Source of the DNA: Lindgomyces ingoldianus
Taxonomy: Eukaryota > Ascomycota > Dothideomycetes > Pleosporales > Lindgomycetaceae
Reading direction: 5' to 3'
Assembly: GCF_010093535.1 (NCBI RefSeq)
Contig: NW_022985175.1
Location: forward strand, 930,001-994,000
DNA length: 64,000 nt
A program made the position numbers and the translations under genes. Below are positions 11,756 through 23,486 of this stretch, piece by piece. How positions within the stretch are numbered: the stretch's first letter is position 1; each line of letters starts with the position of its first letter. The notes below the pieces were generated by a model, which ran no database searches, was not told the DNA's origin, and was given only the letters and a program-made list of their open reading frames with translations.

Positions 11756-14476
11756 GATTCCAAGACGTACCCAAAACACTGCCGTTTGGCGGTGAAGGCC
11801 TCAGTTGAAGGTCCCAAAAGGCAGGGAACTGCAGGATGATGGAGCAGACCAGTAATCCCAGGTCCGTGGGATTGTGTTACAACATATTGCGCTCGACAGC
11901 GTTTGCCTGGACAGCGGTGGGACTGCTCAAGAGAAAAGAGATGGTTCCACTCCTGCAGGCGTGTCCGACAATTAACTCCAAGTCGGAAAGCGCAAATTTG
12001 ATGGCGTTCGCTGGACCGACAGCGCGCTGCACAGCACTGGCTGGAACTCGTGCTTACGACCGGCGGCGCGGCCAGCACGAGCACGATTCATCTGGCATAT
12101 CGCCACGCATGGGGCTGACCGACCGGGGGGGCGCCAGGAACTCTCCTCTTCCGCACGGGATCGAATGATGGACTTTTCGGTTGTGGGTTAAACTTGGGTC
12201 TGCGCAGGGCATGGCACAGTCAACATCGAGATTAGTCATGCAATATCGCAACATGTCATTGGATTCCCCTTTTAGCCCTTTGTTTCTTTTGACCCGTTTG
12301 GCCCGTCCCTCCCGCGTCCGAGGCTTTAAGCGACGAACCTCAACGGTGAAAGGCGCTGCAAAAAGAAAACATCCGCTATCGAATTGGCGCATAATGCGCC
12401 TGATATACGACGCTTCGCGACTCGAATTCCTCCTGGAAGGCATGGACAGGCGCAGACGAGAGAGCGGGCAGCTTCTCGTACGTAGAGATTGACCTCGTTC
12501 TGAAGGCTCCTCGTCCATGACTTTGGGCTCTCTTCATACATATAATTCGATATTTACGGGAGAAGCTATTCGGGATCAGAACAAGTCGTCCCAACGCGGG
12601 AGGACTGAGCCCAAAGTCCAGGAACGCGGAACAATTCATTCAGCTCATCCGGGGTTCCGGGCCAATGACCTCGATGCTGATGCAAAAGAATGACTCAATT
12701 CTTGGCCCGGCAAATCCAAAACATTCGCCTTGCGGGCGTGATGCCTGTTGGCGTGTGAGGAAACGCGCTGGCAGCCGAGCAAACACGGAAGCACGAGGAA
12801 GAGACGTTGCGGCTTGCGCAAGTGCCGGTCAGACATGCAGAAACGAGGACCTAGTGGCGCAACTAACTTCGCGAGAAGTGGGTGCGGATGGCATTTAATG
12901 TCTTCTGCAACAAGCTACTTTAGGACAGAAGATTAATTTACTAAAATTCTGTTTCCTGCTGAATATATCACCTCTTTTCTAACCGTGCTCCGTGATATAG
13001 AAGAGTATCCTACTGGCCATAGTGTTTCATAATGATACAGACAACAGACGTTAGAATCATGATGACATTGGTCTCCTATTCTAGCAAGAGGCTGAGCATA
13101 TCAACTCTGCTCCAATTGCGTTCCCTGAGATGCGAGAGCATGCTGTAGGAATGGGCCTTCCGTCGCTTCCGTCACTACTGTAAACCACCCATTGTTCTAT
13201 CACCAATTACTTCTTGTTTGCAAACTTCATGACCCTCGCAAATTGCTCGAAGGCCATGTCGAGGCCCTCCTCTTGTAGTTTCACTCAGCATACTACTTGA
13301 CCTGATTGATCTCTCCATTGAAGGAAGTGACGGCGAGCCCAATATCTTGAACACCAGTGTGGGTGTAGTGGACACAGGCGAAGAACTCGATAGTAAGCTC
13401 AACTACCTCCTCGGCAAGCCCTTCGGCTACCTCCCTGACTTTCTGTAGGGCTTGGGAAACCCGGGAACTCGGGAACTCCATGTGGTGACTTCAACTCAAC
13501 CTTAACCCTAGATGAAGCCTTGACTGTAGCGGTTTGTGATATCACAACGGGTGGAGCAGCGACTCGTAGCTGCACGCTCTCCTCCGCAACAGGTAGCCGG
13601 TGGAGTTGCTTGGACTTTTTCATGTGACATGGGCGGCTTCGGTATGTGCCTTTTACTTCTTTGCAGGGGGTAGGCGATTTGCGGGAAAGGAAACTACCCT
13701 CCCTGCACGCATTGAGGAAACGGTCGGCGGTACGACGATTTGACCCTCGACATGAGGTCCGATCGGTTCGTAAAAGGAATTTTCTTGATCTATTGGGGCA
13801 TGGTTTTATCATCTTCTTTTTGGCTAGTGTCGAGAACTGTTACGAACTGGACCGACAAGTCGGGCTAGGACGTGCACCACTTTGAGCTGTAGAGCAAGCG
13901 GTAACGTCAAGTTGGTTCAACAGAGGAGCTGAGGCTGGGGCGGGAGCCATGGAAGTGTCCATAATTTAAGTTGTTGGGAAATAACATTGTAGTGAGAAGT
14001 TTGTGTTCGATATAGTATGGGTTGGTGGGTCAACAGACTCTGATAGTAGAGCGAAGGAATGCGTGAGAGATCTATAGTTTTCCTATTGGTATTGTTCTGC
14101 GTTTGGTATTACCGCCGCGCTCTCATACTCGGGGCTGAAAATACGTAAGTCGGGTGCGTCGATACAGGCGGGGCGAGCGAAGAGACACGCAGAGTATGGA
14201 GGGCTGACGGTGAGAGGAAGATGAAGCGGCTTGAGGGTGAAGATAAGTCTAAGGTTAGCAGAGGAGGAACCTGAGGAACACTTGTTCAAGATGAAAACTT
14301 AGGTCAAGTGAGAGAGAGGTTATACAACAATGCACAAGGACCTACTCACAGAAGTCACGGTTGTGCATTTTTGGAACCCATGTTCGATTGATAATGATTT
14401 GCATAGTTCAAACATGATTTCAGTCTAACCTGTACGTTTTCGAAGAGGTTCAGAAGGCAGTGAGTATACCACCTGC
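11756..14476. other. Intergenic, no supported gene
   Basis: Several ORFs of 60-154 codons occur here (for example minus strand 12518-12054, 13812-13399 and 13481-13293). They overlap frames on the other strand, have low-complexity R/S-rich content and no recognisable domain. I could not build a spliced gene from them. Confidence 0.4.
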
Positions 14477-15587
14477 TCATACTCCATCATTAAATTCATA
14501 GTCTTTGTCCCATCGCTTATCCCACGGCTTACTTGAGTCGACAAAGCGTAGGTCAGTTCCGACCCGGATAACATTGCGCGGGTCGTAGTTTATTGTTGAA
14601 GCGTGGATCTGGAAGTGGTCAGCTAGCGTCCATCAAGTCAACATTGTTCAGAATCATCCCCTACCGCAAATGGGTTATGCAACACAACATCCCCCGCCTC
14701 ATAAGAGGTTACTAACCACCTTCGACCAAAAGTATCTGAGTATTCTAGCGGACCATCTGCTAGCAACCCTGTTGACAGCATGTTTTGGTTGAAGGCATTC
14801 TTTGCTTCTTCGTCGGAAAAGCCACACTCATTCGCCTTTCTTGTGAACTCTGCTTCAACATCTCGGCCGAGGGTATGCCCTGCTGGAGGTCAACACTTAA
14901 TCCAAAAAGTGTAAGCTTGAAATAGTTACCATTTTCCAAGTATATCAACCCTCCGCCAGTGATGCTGACATCTCCCATCGGCACCCAAGCAGTTACACTC
15001 GTTGGCTCCCCGTACCTCAAAAAGATCTGATCGTAATGCACACCAATCGCCTTATTGCCGGGTGTATTGTTTCTTAGCAGACTCCGCTTGACACTGAGAG
15101 TACTTTCACCCCAACCCGTAAGCCGGGCAATCATATCTTTCAGCATTGGGTGTTTGCAGAAGGTTTCCTTGTACCAGCTGGCATAGTGGGCTTCGAGTGC
15201 AAGGTCAACGAACTTCTCAGCGGCCACGCCTCCTGGTTTCCCGTTACCCCCAGCCGCGCCAGCTCCAATACCTGGGAAATCTTCTCTGCGTTTTGCTGGA
15301 TCGAAAACGCCCTCGACGGGCAGTGTGCCGGGTTTCAGCACACCACTTGGAGCGAGCATAGTGAAGTATGCCTCACGAGCCTTCAGGACATCCTCCCGAG
15401 GAAGTAGACCCTTGAGAAAGACATACCCATCCTCATGGTAACGCTGTCGAAGTTCTTCGATGGGCATATCTGGGGAGGATTGCTTCAACGTGCCGACTTG
15501 ATCCGGCCGAAGTAGGCCATCGTTGACAAACAGCTTCTCGCCATTGAAGCTTGGGACTTCTCTATCCGGAGATAAGGCGTGCGGCAT
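14477..15587 (-). CDS. Phytanoyl-CoA dioxygenase-like Fe(II)/2-oxoglutarate oxygenase
   Basis: Three exons in transcript order: 15587-14930, 14879-14665 and 14608-14477; introns of 50 and 56 bp; 334 residues. Start is ATG 15587 (MPHALSPDREV); an in-frame ATG at 15671 would add 28 residues. PhyH-family features: GYVFLKGLLPREDV near the N-terminus; the iron-binding H184-Y-D186 in GVHYDQIFLRYGEPTSVTAW; GGLIYLENGHTLGRD spanning the first splice; GDVVLHNPFAIHAS spanning the second, with distal His293; and Arg306 as the probable 2-oxoglutarate anchor. All expected cofactor ligands are present, so it is probably active. Fungal members hydroxylate varied small molecules or amino acids rather than phytanoyl-CoA; substrate unknown. 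It is divergent from the Zn2Cys6 regulator, which may control it. Confidence 0.9.
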
Positions 15588-16075
15588 GATGTAAAAGGTA
15601 GACGCTAAAATTGTACAGACTGGAAAGAAAGGAGACTGAACAATGCGAGCGCGACCTCCAATGGTTTTCAATGTCGAACTACGGATCCGTACATGTCTGG
15701 ATATACCCCCACATAGTATTTCGGTCTTTTGATATGACGAGCGTCATGGTGGGCTATGGCGAAAGTTTCCGCATTCGTAGCAGTGGAGGTGTGGGGTTTA
15801 CCCCGCTTGAGTTTTACGAAGCGCTGGAGCTGTGTAGCTGATGGTTTGGCCAACGGAGGATTTCACAAAAGCACGGCCTGTGGTTGGAGGATCCTTGGGG
15901 CATTTCGGCGAGACCTGCTTTATTGGGGCAATCGCCACACTTTCATTTTGAGACTCCGCAAAAGTCCGGGGAACAGATTTCCCACAACCCTGGCTCTACT
16001 CTCTCCACAACGAGGCAATTCACTCCGTCGGCCGCCAACTGTCGCCACAACACCCGTCTCCGGGCCTCTACACAG
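15588..16075. promoter_or_regulatory. Shared divergent promoter of dioxygenase and Zn2Cys6 factor
   Basis: 488 bp separate the predicted start codons of two genes transcribed away from each other. Both must use promoters in this interval, which makes co-regulation likely. Several CGG/CCG triplets, the half-sites used by Zn2Cys6 proteins, are visible (for example near 15855, 15966 and 16030), but no clear symmetric pair stood out. The interval shrinks to about 300 bp if the regulator starts at the in-frame ATG 15884. Confidence 0.5.
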
Positions 16076-18099
16076 ATGCCATGGTATCAAATACCCGCCT
16101 CCTGATTTGACGTGTGGCTGATGTTCGTAGTAATCGATGCCGGACACGCCACTATCGCTGTAAGATCCCCAAGAAGTTGTTTGGAACCACCAGACTCACC
16201 CACCCCTAGGCGATGGAAAGCAGCCCAAATGTGGCCGATGTGAGCAAGCAAGCAAGGACTGTGTGTATGAGACTGGAAGGCGGTTTCGGCGATCCTCAAT
16301 ACAAGAGACTTTTAGCGATTCGCAGCCATGGGTATCGCTTCCTCCGCGAAGTAAGCAAGTTAAAGATGCGAAGTCTCGATACATGTTTAACACCAACTGT
16401 AGTACAATTCCTTGACGAATCTCAAGAAATCCGCGCCCACTATGATTCCGACTGCTCCCCGTTCGGGAGCACTCCGGCTGCTCAGGACTTGTCGCCGGAC
16501 CTAAGCAGGGCCAATTTCAACGATGCGAATCATGTGCAGACACCTTCGCCTTCTATTGTCAGTCCGACTGAGGGACTCACAGTTCTGTCATTGCTTAATT
16601 CAGAATCTCCAACCCAACCACAGCAGTCCTCTTCCGCACTGCCAACCTCGTACGGACCGGCGCTTTCATCCCCAATTGGATCGAGTACCCTTGTCCACCA
16701 ACAGCCCCCAGGAGCTCCAGTGCTATGGCCACTGGAGCATGAGCAAGAAGCAATGCTCCTACGACATTATGTTGACGACGTTGCTCTCTTCGTGAGTCAG
16801 CCGATTGATCTGACATTGTGGAGTTAACCGAATTTAGTTCGACATGATTGACGACGAGCGACATTTTGGTAACCATGTAGTTCAACAGGCAAAAAAGAAT
16901 AGTACCTTGATGAATGCTATCCTTGCCTTGTCTGCCCGGCAACTCAGCCGTACAACGGACTTTGACCCTTACGTCGCGGATGCCTACTATCAAAGATGCT
17001 TCCAGACCCTGATCCCTGCTCTCAATGACACTGTTGCAATCAATGAAGAGTCTCTTTTAGCAGCCACGATCATTCTTCGCCTACTCGAGGAAATGAATAG
17101 TAAGATGTATCCATCCGAGCTCGACATAAGGCTGACCCTAAACTAGTATCGATTGTCGGATCCGATCCTCAAGGCCACCTCTTTGGGACCCAAGCTATCA
17201 TTCGTGCTGCGGAACAACAATATGCAGCCACAGAAGGCCCTAGCTTTCGCCAAGCGATCTACTGGGCAGCATTCAGGCAAGAGTTATGGATCTCTCTCAT
17301 GACGCAACGTCCTTTTCAATTACATATTTTCCCTGCCGATCGTTCCCTCGAGCCTGCCTCGGACTCGATATGGGCCACCCGCACAATTGCTCACCTTGGA
17401 GACGTGTGTAACTTTGCGTTTGGCGAAGAGAGGCATAGCGTCACGAGGTATGCTCAATTGATGGATGAGAACACTGCATGGAGGTCCCGGCGTCCAGACA
17501 GCTTTGATCCATTTTTCTACCGACATGACCGTGATGGGAGTGGAAGAAGTTTTCCAGATATTAGGTTCCACGAGAAAGCTCATGGTAAGTCCTCTGGATT
17601 TTGCGTTGGCCTAACGCTATCCTGGAGCTGATCTTCTAGCAATGGGAAAACAATACAACACTCTTGCGCATGTTTTACTGGTTGTACACGACCCTACCAT
17701 CCCCCAGCTTGGCCCGTCTCATAAACAGTCGCGGCAAGTAGTTGATGTGAGCTTGCTTAGGCCTCTATATTACTTCTACTAACAGGCAATGTTAGAAAAT
17801 GGTTCAAGAAGATGTCCGAACATTATGTGGTGTTGCGTTGTCAAATCCTAAAGCCTGGCCCTCAAAATTCGTCGCATGCTTCGCGATCGCACTTGGTAAG
17901 TTGAATTCTAATATCAAGCGTCTATTATCCCCTTATCAACCCATACTGACCTGTATGAGTCGGCGACCGATTCACCCATCACGAGGACCAAGAGTGGCTT
18001 TGCCAAATGCTCATCCAGACTGAAGCTGTCCATGGGTTTCCGCCAATATCAACAACAAAACATCAACTCGAGGAGGCCTGGGGCTGGACTACTTGCTAA
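16076..18099 (+). CDS. Zn2Cys6 fungal transcription factor
   Basis: Nine exons: 16076-16083, 16131-16159, 16210-16350, 16403-16791, 16838-17099, 17147-17584, 17640-17746, 17796-17895 and 17960-18099; 537 residues. The zinc cluster appears only after the first two introns (47 and 50 bp) are removed. It then reads C-x2-C-x6-C-x6-C-x2-C-x6-C from residue 3: MPCNRC, RTRHYRC, DGKQPKC, GRC, EQASKDC. That splicing rebuilds a perfect six-cysteine spacing supports the model. A serine/proline-rich linker follows, then a fungal regulatory domain beginning near HYVDDVALFFDMID and ending in LEEAWGWTTC. An in-frame ATG at 15884 could extend the N-terminus by 64 residues. It acts in the nucleus; adjacency to the divergent dioxygenase suggests a pathway-specific role. 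Confidence 0.88.
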
Positions 18100-21000
18100 A
18101 TCAAAAGCACCACCATAACGTACATGTCCTTAACCCTAAGCAAGACTCGACTCCGAAACCTGAAATATTATCGGCAAATGGAACTATGGGCTTTCAACGG
18201 CCACTTATACAGAAGCAATAGTTCAGAGTCAGGCCTTTCAGGGTGGGGCTGAACACAATTCAGGATCGCTTCGCTCAAGCCTACAGGGTACTGTACACCC
18301 GCAGGTTTTCCTTTGTCACAGACCTGCTAACTACGAGAAAGATAGCAATGGGAGATGATAATAATTTCCAATGCCAAATATCCCGGTGAACCCCGATTCG
18401 TGCTCTAGATTACCTTCGCCTCACCGGGGACCCTGCGAAAGTTGCGAAGTGGAGACCGCATAACTTAAGTCTCTTAGCTTTGAGATTACTTCTCTACACC
18501 TAGGCCCTGCCTCTATCCATGTAAGGAAACTGTTATCCGGTTTTATTTCTGGAAGGAATATTAGCATTCGTAAATTTAGCCTAGAAGCAAAGATAACAAT
18601 ACCATGTTTCCATATGCGTAGCTATCCTACTGGCTCGTGGAATTCCCAGGATGTGGACCATGATCACAATACGATAAGGCCAGTGCCTGGCGAGAGTAAG
18701 TATCCCGAGTGTATTGCTCACCACTAACACTAAACAATCGCCGAAACAACTTCTAAATGCACTGCGAGCCTATGAGCCTATATTTCGCATCTTAGTTCTG
18801 TTACCATTGATGCCTTACGGAATCGTGCATTCCACGTAGGTATCGAGAAAGGCCAAGGGACAATAGCCGCCGTTGGGGGTCTCTACTCATGCGCCCCGAA
18901 ATTGTGTCGCTCAACGTACAGGTAAAACAATTATCAAATTGAGGACACATACTACTTGGAGGAATCTGGACACGCCAATACAAAATGCGGCAACTTTAAA
19001 GATGCATTTTATGCTATGACTAACTTAGACTGTTTCTCTCCACGTTGAGGAGGTGCCGCTTTTCAAAATGGGAGGGCCTCACTGGATGCTTTGCCAGCAC
19101 TGCAGCAATTCACTCATTGGGGTGAGGCGTCTCTAGTTCGACCATCTAGATAACCTAGCTGTTTTCGCTAACATAACTTTACACACACGGATCTGCAAGA
19201 TCTCATCTCTTTAGACTTGGTTCTCCTATCCGCTCAGTCCCTTCCAGCCACTACCAAAGTCAATTAAATGCATCACCATCAAGTACGTCAATGGGGATGT
19301 TCCAAAGTTTTGTATTCCCTCAAGTGATTTAGTGCGCATGAAGGGCATGAAGGGTATGTGTTATCTACTTCAGCCATTTTTCGCGTAGCGAGGCATGCCG
19401 ATTTGCTGTCCAACACACATTCCCAACTTGATATAGTATAACCGTAATCCAACGACTCTCAGTGTTTGCTCTCCCTCAGTCAGGTTAAGAAGCCGAGAAG
19501 TGAGCACATGTTTCATAAGCTCGGCGGCGTACATTTAGGCGTACGTTTCATTTTCAGGAACCGCCATAGAAATGTTTCTTGGGAAGACACACTTAAAGAA
19601 AATTCATTCCATCCCAGAACGTACGCTTTCCAGGGATGCACTAATGAGGCTACCGTGTTTTCGTGAAGCTGAATATGGATATCGTTTAGACGATAAACTA
19701 GGAATATAGATCTGTCGAGCCTGTTAGAAGCAGGCCACCCACCTGCGGTGATGTCAAATGAAACAGGAATCAGCTCATTTCCGGCTAGCCACAAGCAATC
19801 CTTGAGAGTATACAGTCAGTCTGGATTCAAAGGGAGAGATTTCACGGAATAGAGGAGGAAAGGGTGTTGCCCATTCATAGAATTCGTTGAGAGGACCAAG
19901 GAATCCGCCTCATGCAGTAGACCTTGTAAAGACTACTCTGGGTCCGAGTGTTCAACATGAAGCAAGTTTTCGTTCAACACCCTTGAGCTGCCTTCAAATT
20001 GGCGGCCGATAGCTAGATACAAAAGGGTGTATCGCTAACCAAAAGACCCAATTGAGTGGCGGTGTTGCGCTCAGCGCTCCAAGCTGGCCCAATTTCGTAC
20101 ATTCAACGCAGAGCCATGACAGGTAATTGAAGGCTGGGTTTGTGTGGAGCTTGGAAACAGAGCCATCAGGCTATCAGGAGTTTAAGGACGAGCGAGATAT
20201 AGGATGCTAACGAAATTAGAGAAACAATACATCTTCCCTGAATGTCAAGGAGTTAGAACAAGCGGTAAGGGATGCAGAGGAAACTTCGGACTTGCCCCCT
20301 CGACTCGTTGCGTGCTCAGGACAAGACGCCAAGACGCCAAAGGCGGAACCTCCCCGCTGGATTTTGCTCTTCATGTCTCGCCCCTCATCATCTTACGAAG
20401 CTAGCCGCGATTAACCCAGGACCACGACGCTCAATTTACTGCCACGATTTTCAGCTTACCTCTCCCAGAAGTTCACATGCAGAAAATGTCCTAATCACCT
20501 GAACTAGGACATGCAGGATGGCCCCGCTAGAGTCCTTCGTGGCGTGAGAGCTGAGAGCTGAGGATGACAACCAAATGCACCAAAAGCCTGAACCGAATCG
20601 AATCCTGAGAGCTATTTACTGCATCTATACGGAATGCGCCCTCGAAATTGCTGTGCTCTGGCCTTTCAATGCACTTATTTTTTTTTATTGAACATGGGAC
20701 CGCCTCGCATTCTCCTATGCTCTTCGTGTTCTATTCTGTTGCAACATTGGTATGGTTATTGTTGCAAATTATCACGCTTCACTGCTTGATCAGAATATGC
20801 TGCTCCCGCGACCGAACCCCCAGCTTTTCGCTTCCATCGATCTTTTCGTCCTACCTAAGCCATATGCAACGTATTTGTCCGCTTAAGGCAATGGCTTGGG
20901 GGATTTGCCGAACAACTGAATCTGGAGAGCAGCAACTGCTTAGGTGTTTGGCATCTGATTCATCTCCTCTCCCACTTTCCTTCGCATTCTTAGCGCGCTT

Positions 21001-21163
21001 GATTACTCTGGAGTCGAATGTTACTGGCTACGTCTTTCTTTTGTAACAACATGCTTTCAGCTTCTCCAGACCTCAGCTCACCATTACCGATCACAGCGTC
21101 TAACCATCAAGCCTAGTCACCGCCGGGCTCCTGTAGGTGCATCCGATGTCCTCCTTTCTCCTC
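18100..21163. other. Intergenic, no supported gene
   Basis: About 3 kb with scattered ORFs below 135 codons. Two short stretches look faintly coding: plus strand near 19250-19350, and minus strand 19794-19513 (93 codons). Neither has a recognisable motif nor a spliced extension. They may be gene relics. Confidence 0.4.
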
Positions 21164-21169
21164 TATAAA
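21164..21169 (+). promoter_or_regulatory. TATA box of the M6 peptidase gene
   Basis: TATAAA within CTCTATAAAGG, 134 bp upstream of the start codon at 21303 and followed by a C/T-rich stretch typical of fungal transcription starts. Position and sequence fit; no direct evidence of use. Confidence 0.45.
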
Positions 21170-21302
21170 GGTTGTGCCCTCAAGATCCTCTTCATTACTC
21201 TCGAATTCCTACCTACTCCGCAACCAGTTCTTCCTACAGACCAGACAAACACAACCTATCCTTTTGCTTTGAATCAAGCTCTCATCTTCCAAGCTAGTCG
21301 TC

Positions 21303-23486
21303 ATGGCTCCTCGACACTCTGATGTGCCATGCTTCGTTCCACCCCACCCTGATCTCCTTGCTCGCCAAAAAATGGAACTGCTAAAGGTCCAGGGAACGGC
21401 CAATGAAAATTCCGTAAAATCGAGGACCCACTCTCTTGTCATGGGAGACAAACGATTGCCAGGACTTAATGATGGCACCATTTTCCCCAAGAGTCACTTT
21501 GACAAGCCGGTCTCTGTCATGGTATCTACCACCGCCAAGCCGCGACAGCAGAGATGCTAATACTTACAGGCAATGAGCAATGCTGCCTTGGAGAGGGCTC
21601 CATTGGCTGGCGCAATCAAGTACACGAAACCCTTGCCCCCCTTTTCGATGACCAAAGCTGACCGTATATAGGGTCGCCATAGTTCTCGTTGACTTTCAAG
21701 ACAGAAAGATGAACCCGGGGGCGAAGGAACGTTTTGAGGACCTTTTCTTTTCCACCAGCAAGGTCCCCACTGGCTCCGTGAGCGAATATTATCAGGAAGT
21801 ATCTAGGGGCAAAATTTCGCTCGCAGGAGAGGTTGTCGGTCCATTTACGCTCAGCCAGAACCTGGCATACTACGCGAACAATGCGTACGGAAGGGGCTGG
21901 CCTGAGCCAAACTCCATGACAATGGCAGATGAAGCGTTGACTGCTGCGACCGGAAAAATCAATTTCACGCCCTACGACAACGATAGAAACGGCTATGTGA
22001 GTGTGTTCATCTACCTCTCAACGCTCTAAGAGACGCTGTCTTTGCTAATGGATCTTAGGTTGATGCTTTCGTAGTCGTTCACGCCGGCAGTGGTGCCGAG
22101 GAGACAGGAAATCAGAATGACCTGTGGAGTGTTAAGTGGACAATCCCTACAGAACGGAAGGTAGATGGTATGTTATGTCCTACTAATTCCACCTACTGTT
22201 TTATTGACTTACTCACGTAGACGTGAATGTGTACGGTTTCTTGACCGTTCCAGAAGATGCGAAGTGTGGAATTTGCGCGCATGAGCTCGGGCATTTATGT
22301 GAGCCCCTCCAACCTGTCGTTTAAATTGATCAGCTGATGTTTAATAGTATTTGGCTGGCCGGATCTATATGATACAGACTATAGCTCAAATGGTATTGGC
22401 AATTGGTGCCTGATGTCATTCGGGAGTTGGGGAGGAAATGGAGCCAGACCCGTTCACCCTTCAGCTTGTACGACTTTTCAAACGTTCTGTTTATCCTTTG
22501 TGTCTAACATGTTTTTAGGGTGCAAACAAAACCAGGGCTGGATTGATGTCGTTACCGAAACTGAAAACCACCAAGTCACATTACAAGATGTGAAGACTGG
22601 CTACAAAACCCACCGCCTCTGGAAAGATGGTGACTCGGCTAGCCCTGAGTACTATCTCATAGAGAACCGCCAGCTTACCGGCTTTGACGAGTCTCTCCCC
22701 GGCCCTGGCCTCCTGATCTGGCACGTCGATGACAGCGTTTACACTAACGCAGATGAAAATCACCCAAAAATCAAGATCATGCAAGCTGACGGTCTTGACC
22801 AACTCAAGACGGGCATCGCGGGAAGGGGAGATCCTGGCGATCCGTACCCTGGCGTGTCGAATAACTCCACATTCAACACAGTCTCCAACCCAAACAGCAA
22901 GGCCTACTCAGGGATGGATACCTTTGTGTCTGTTACTGAAATTCCTCAGCCATCCTCCTCGATGACTTTCAATATTACAGTTAAAGCAATCAACAAACCT
23001 CCGACCGGCGGGGACTTTGATGGCAAGACCTGGTATAGATTGAAAAACACCTATGTCGGCCAGGGACAACCAACCCCCTATGCTCTAGACGTCATCAACG
23101 ACGGTGCCGGGAATGCCGAAGGCCTCATCGAAATGACACGCGAGAACAATGTATCGGGCCAGTTCTGGCAAGTACTTCCTCACGGCGACGGCACATATGC
23201 TATTCGCTCGCTTTTCCTTGGCCCAAATCGCCAACTCGATGTCTACGGTAATGACAAGACGAAGCCACATGTAGGTCAGGCTGGGCCGTTCACAGGACAG
23301 GTCTGGATCATCAAACCGTGGGGCGATGGTACATGGCATTTGGAGAATGCTTACTCCGGCCAATATATGTATCTGGACACTATGGAGGGCGGGGGAAGGG
23401 TTGCTATGAATCAATCGAATTCAGGTAGACCAACGCAAAGATGGACTTTCACGCCGATTAGGGGAATCACAGAGCCAGGGTTCTAG
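21303..23486 (+). CDS. M6-type (immune inhibitor A-like) metallopeptidase with C-terminal ricin-B-type lectin module
   Basis: Seven exons: 21303-21521, 21570-21619, 21672-21996, 22059-22167, 22221-22298, 22348-22467 and 22519-23486; introns of 48-62 bp; 622 residues. The peptidase part has AIVLVDFQDRK, the zinc site H255-E-L-G-H259 followed by LLFGWPDLYD, then GNWCLMSFGSWGG (Met-turn region) and LIENRQ..GFDESLPGPGLLIWHVDD. All are typical of M6. From about residue 465 three repeats end in Q-x-W-type motifs (GQFWQV, GQVWII, TQRWTF), as in beta-trefoil carbohydrate-binding modules; this is a lectin module, not a catalytic toxin chain. The zinc site looks intact. M6 enzymes are mainly bacterial and secreted; here no convincing signal peptide precedes VPPHPDLLARQK, so localisation is unclear. 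Ancient transfer from bacteria is possible, with introns gained later. Confidence 0.88.

Noticed and set aside
12054..12518. 154-codon minus-strand ORF
   Set aside because: R/S-rich, overlaps an open plus-strand frame, no motif or splice extension.
13175..13812. Three overlapping minus-strand ORFs
   Set aside because: Different frames, no recognisable domain, could not be joined by plausible introns.
16213..16827. Starting the Zn2Cys6 factor at ATG 16213
   Set aside because: That frame omits the cysteine cluster; splicing upstream and downstream restores perfect Zn2Cys6 spacing in another frame.
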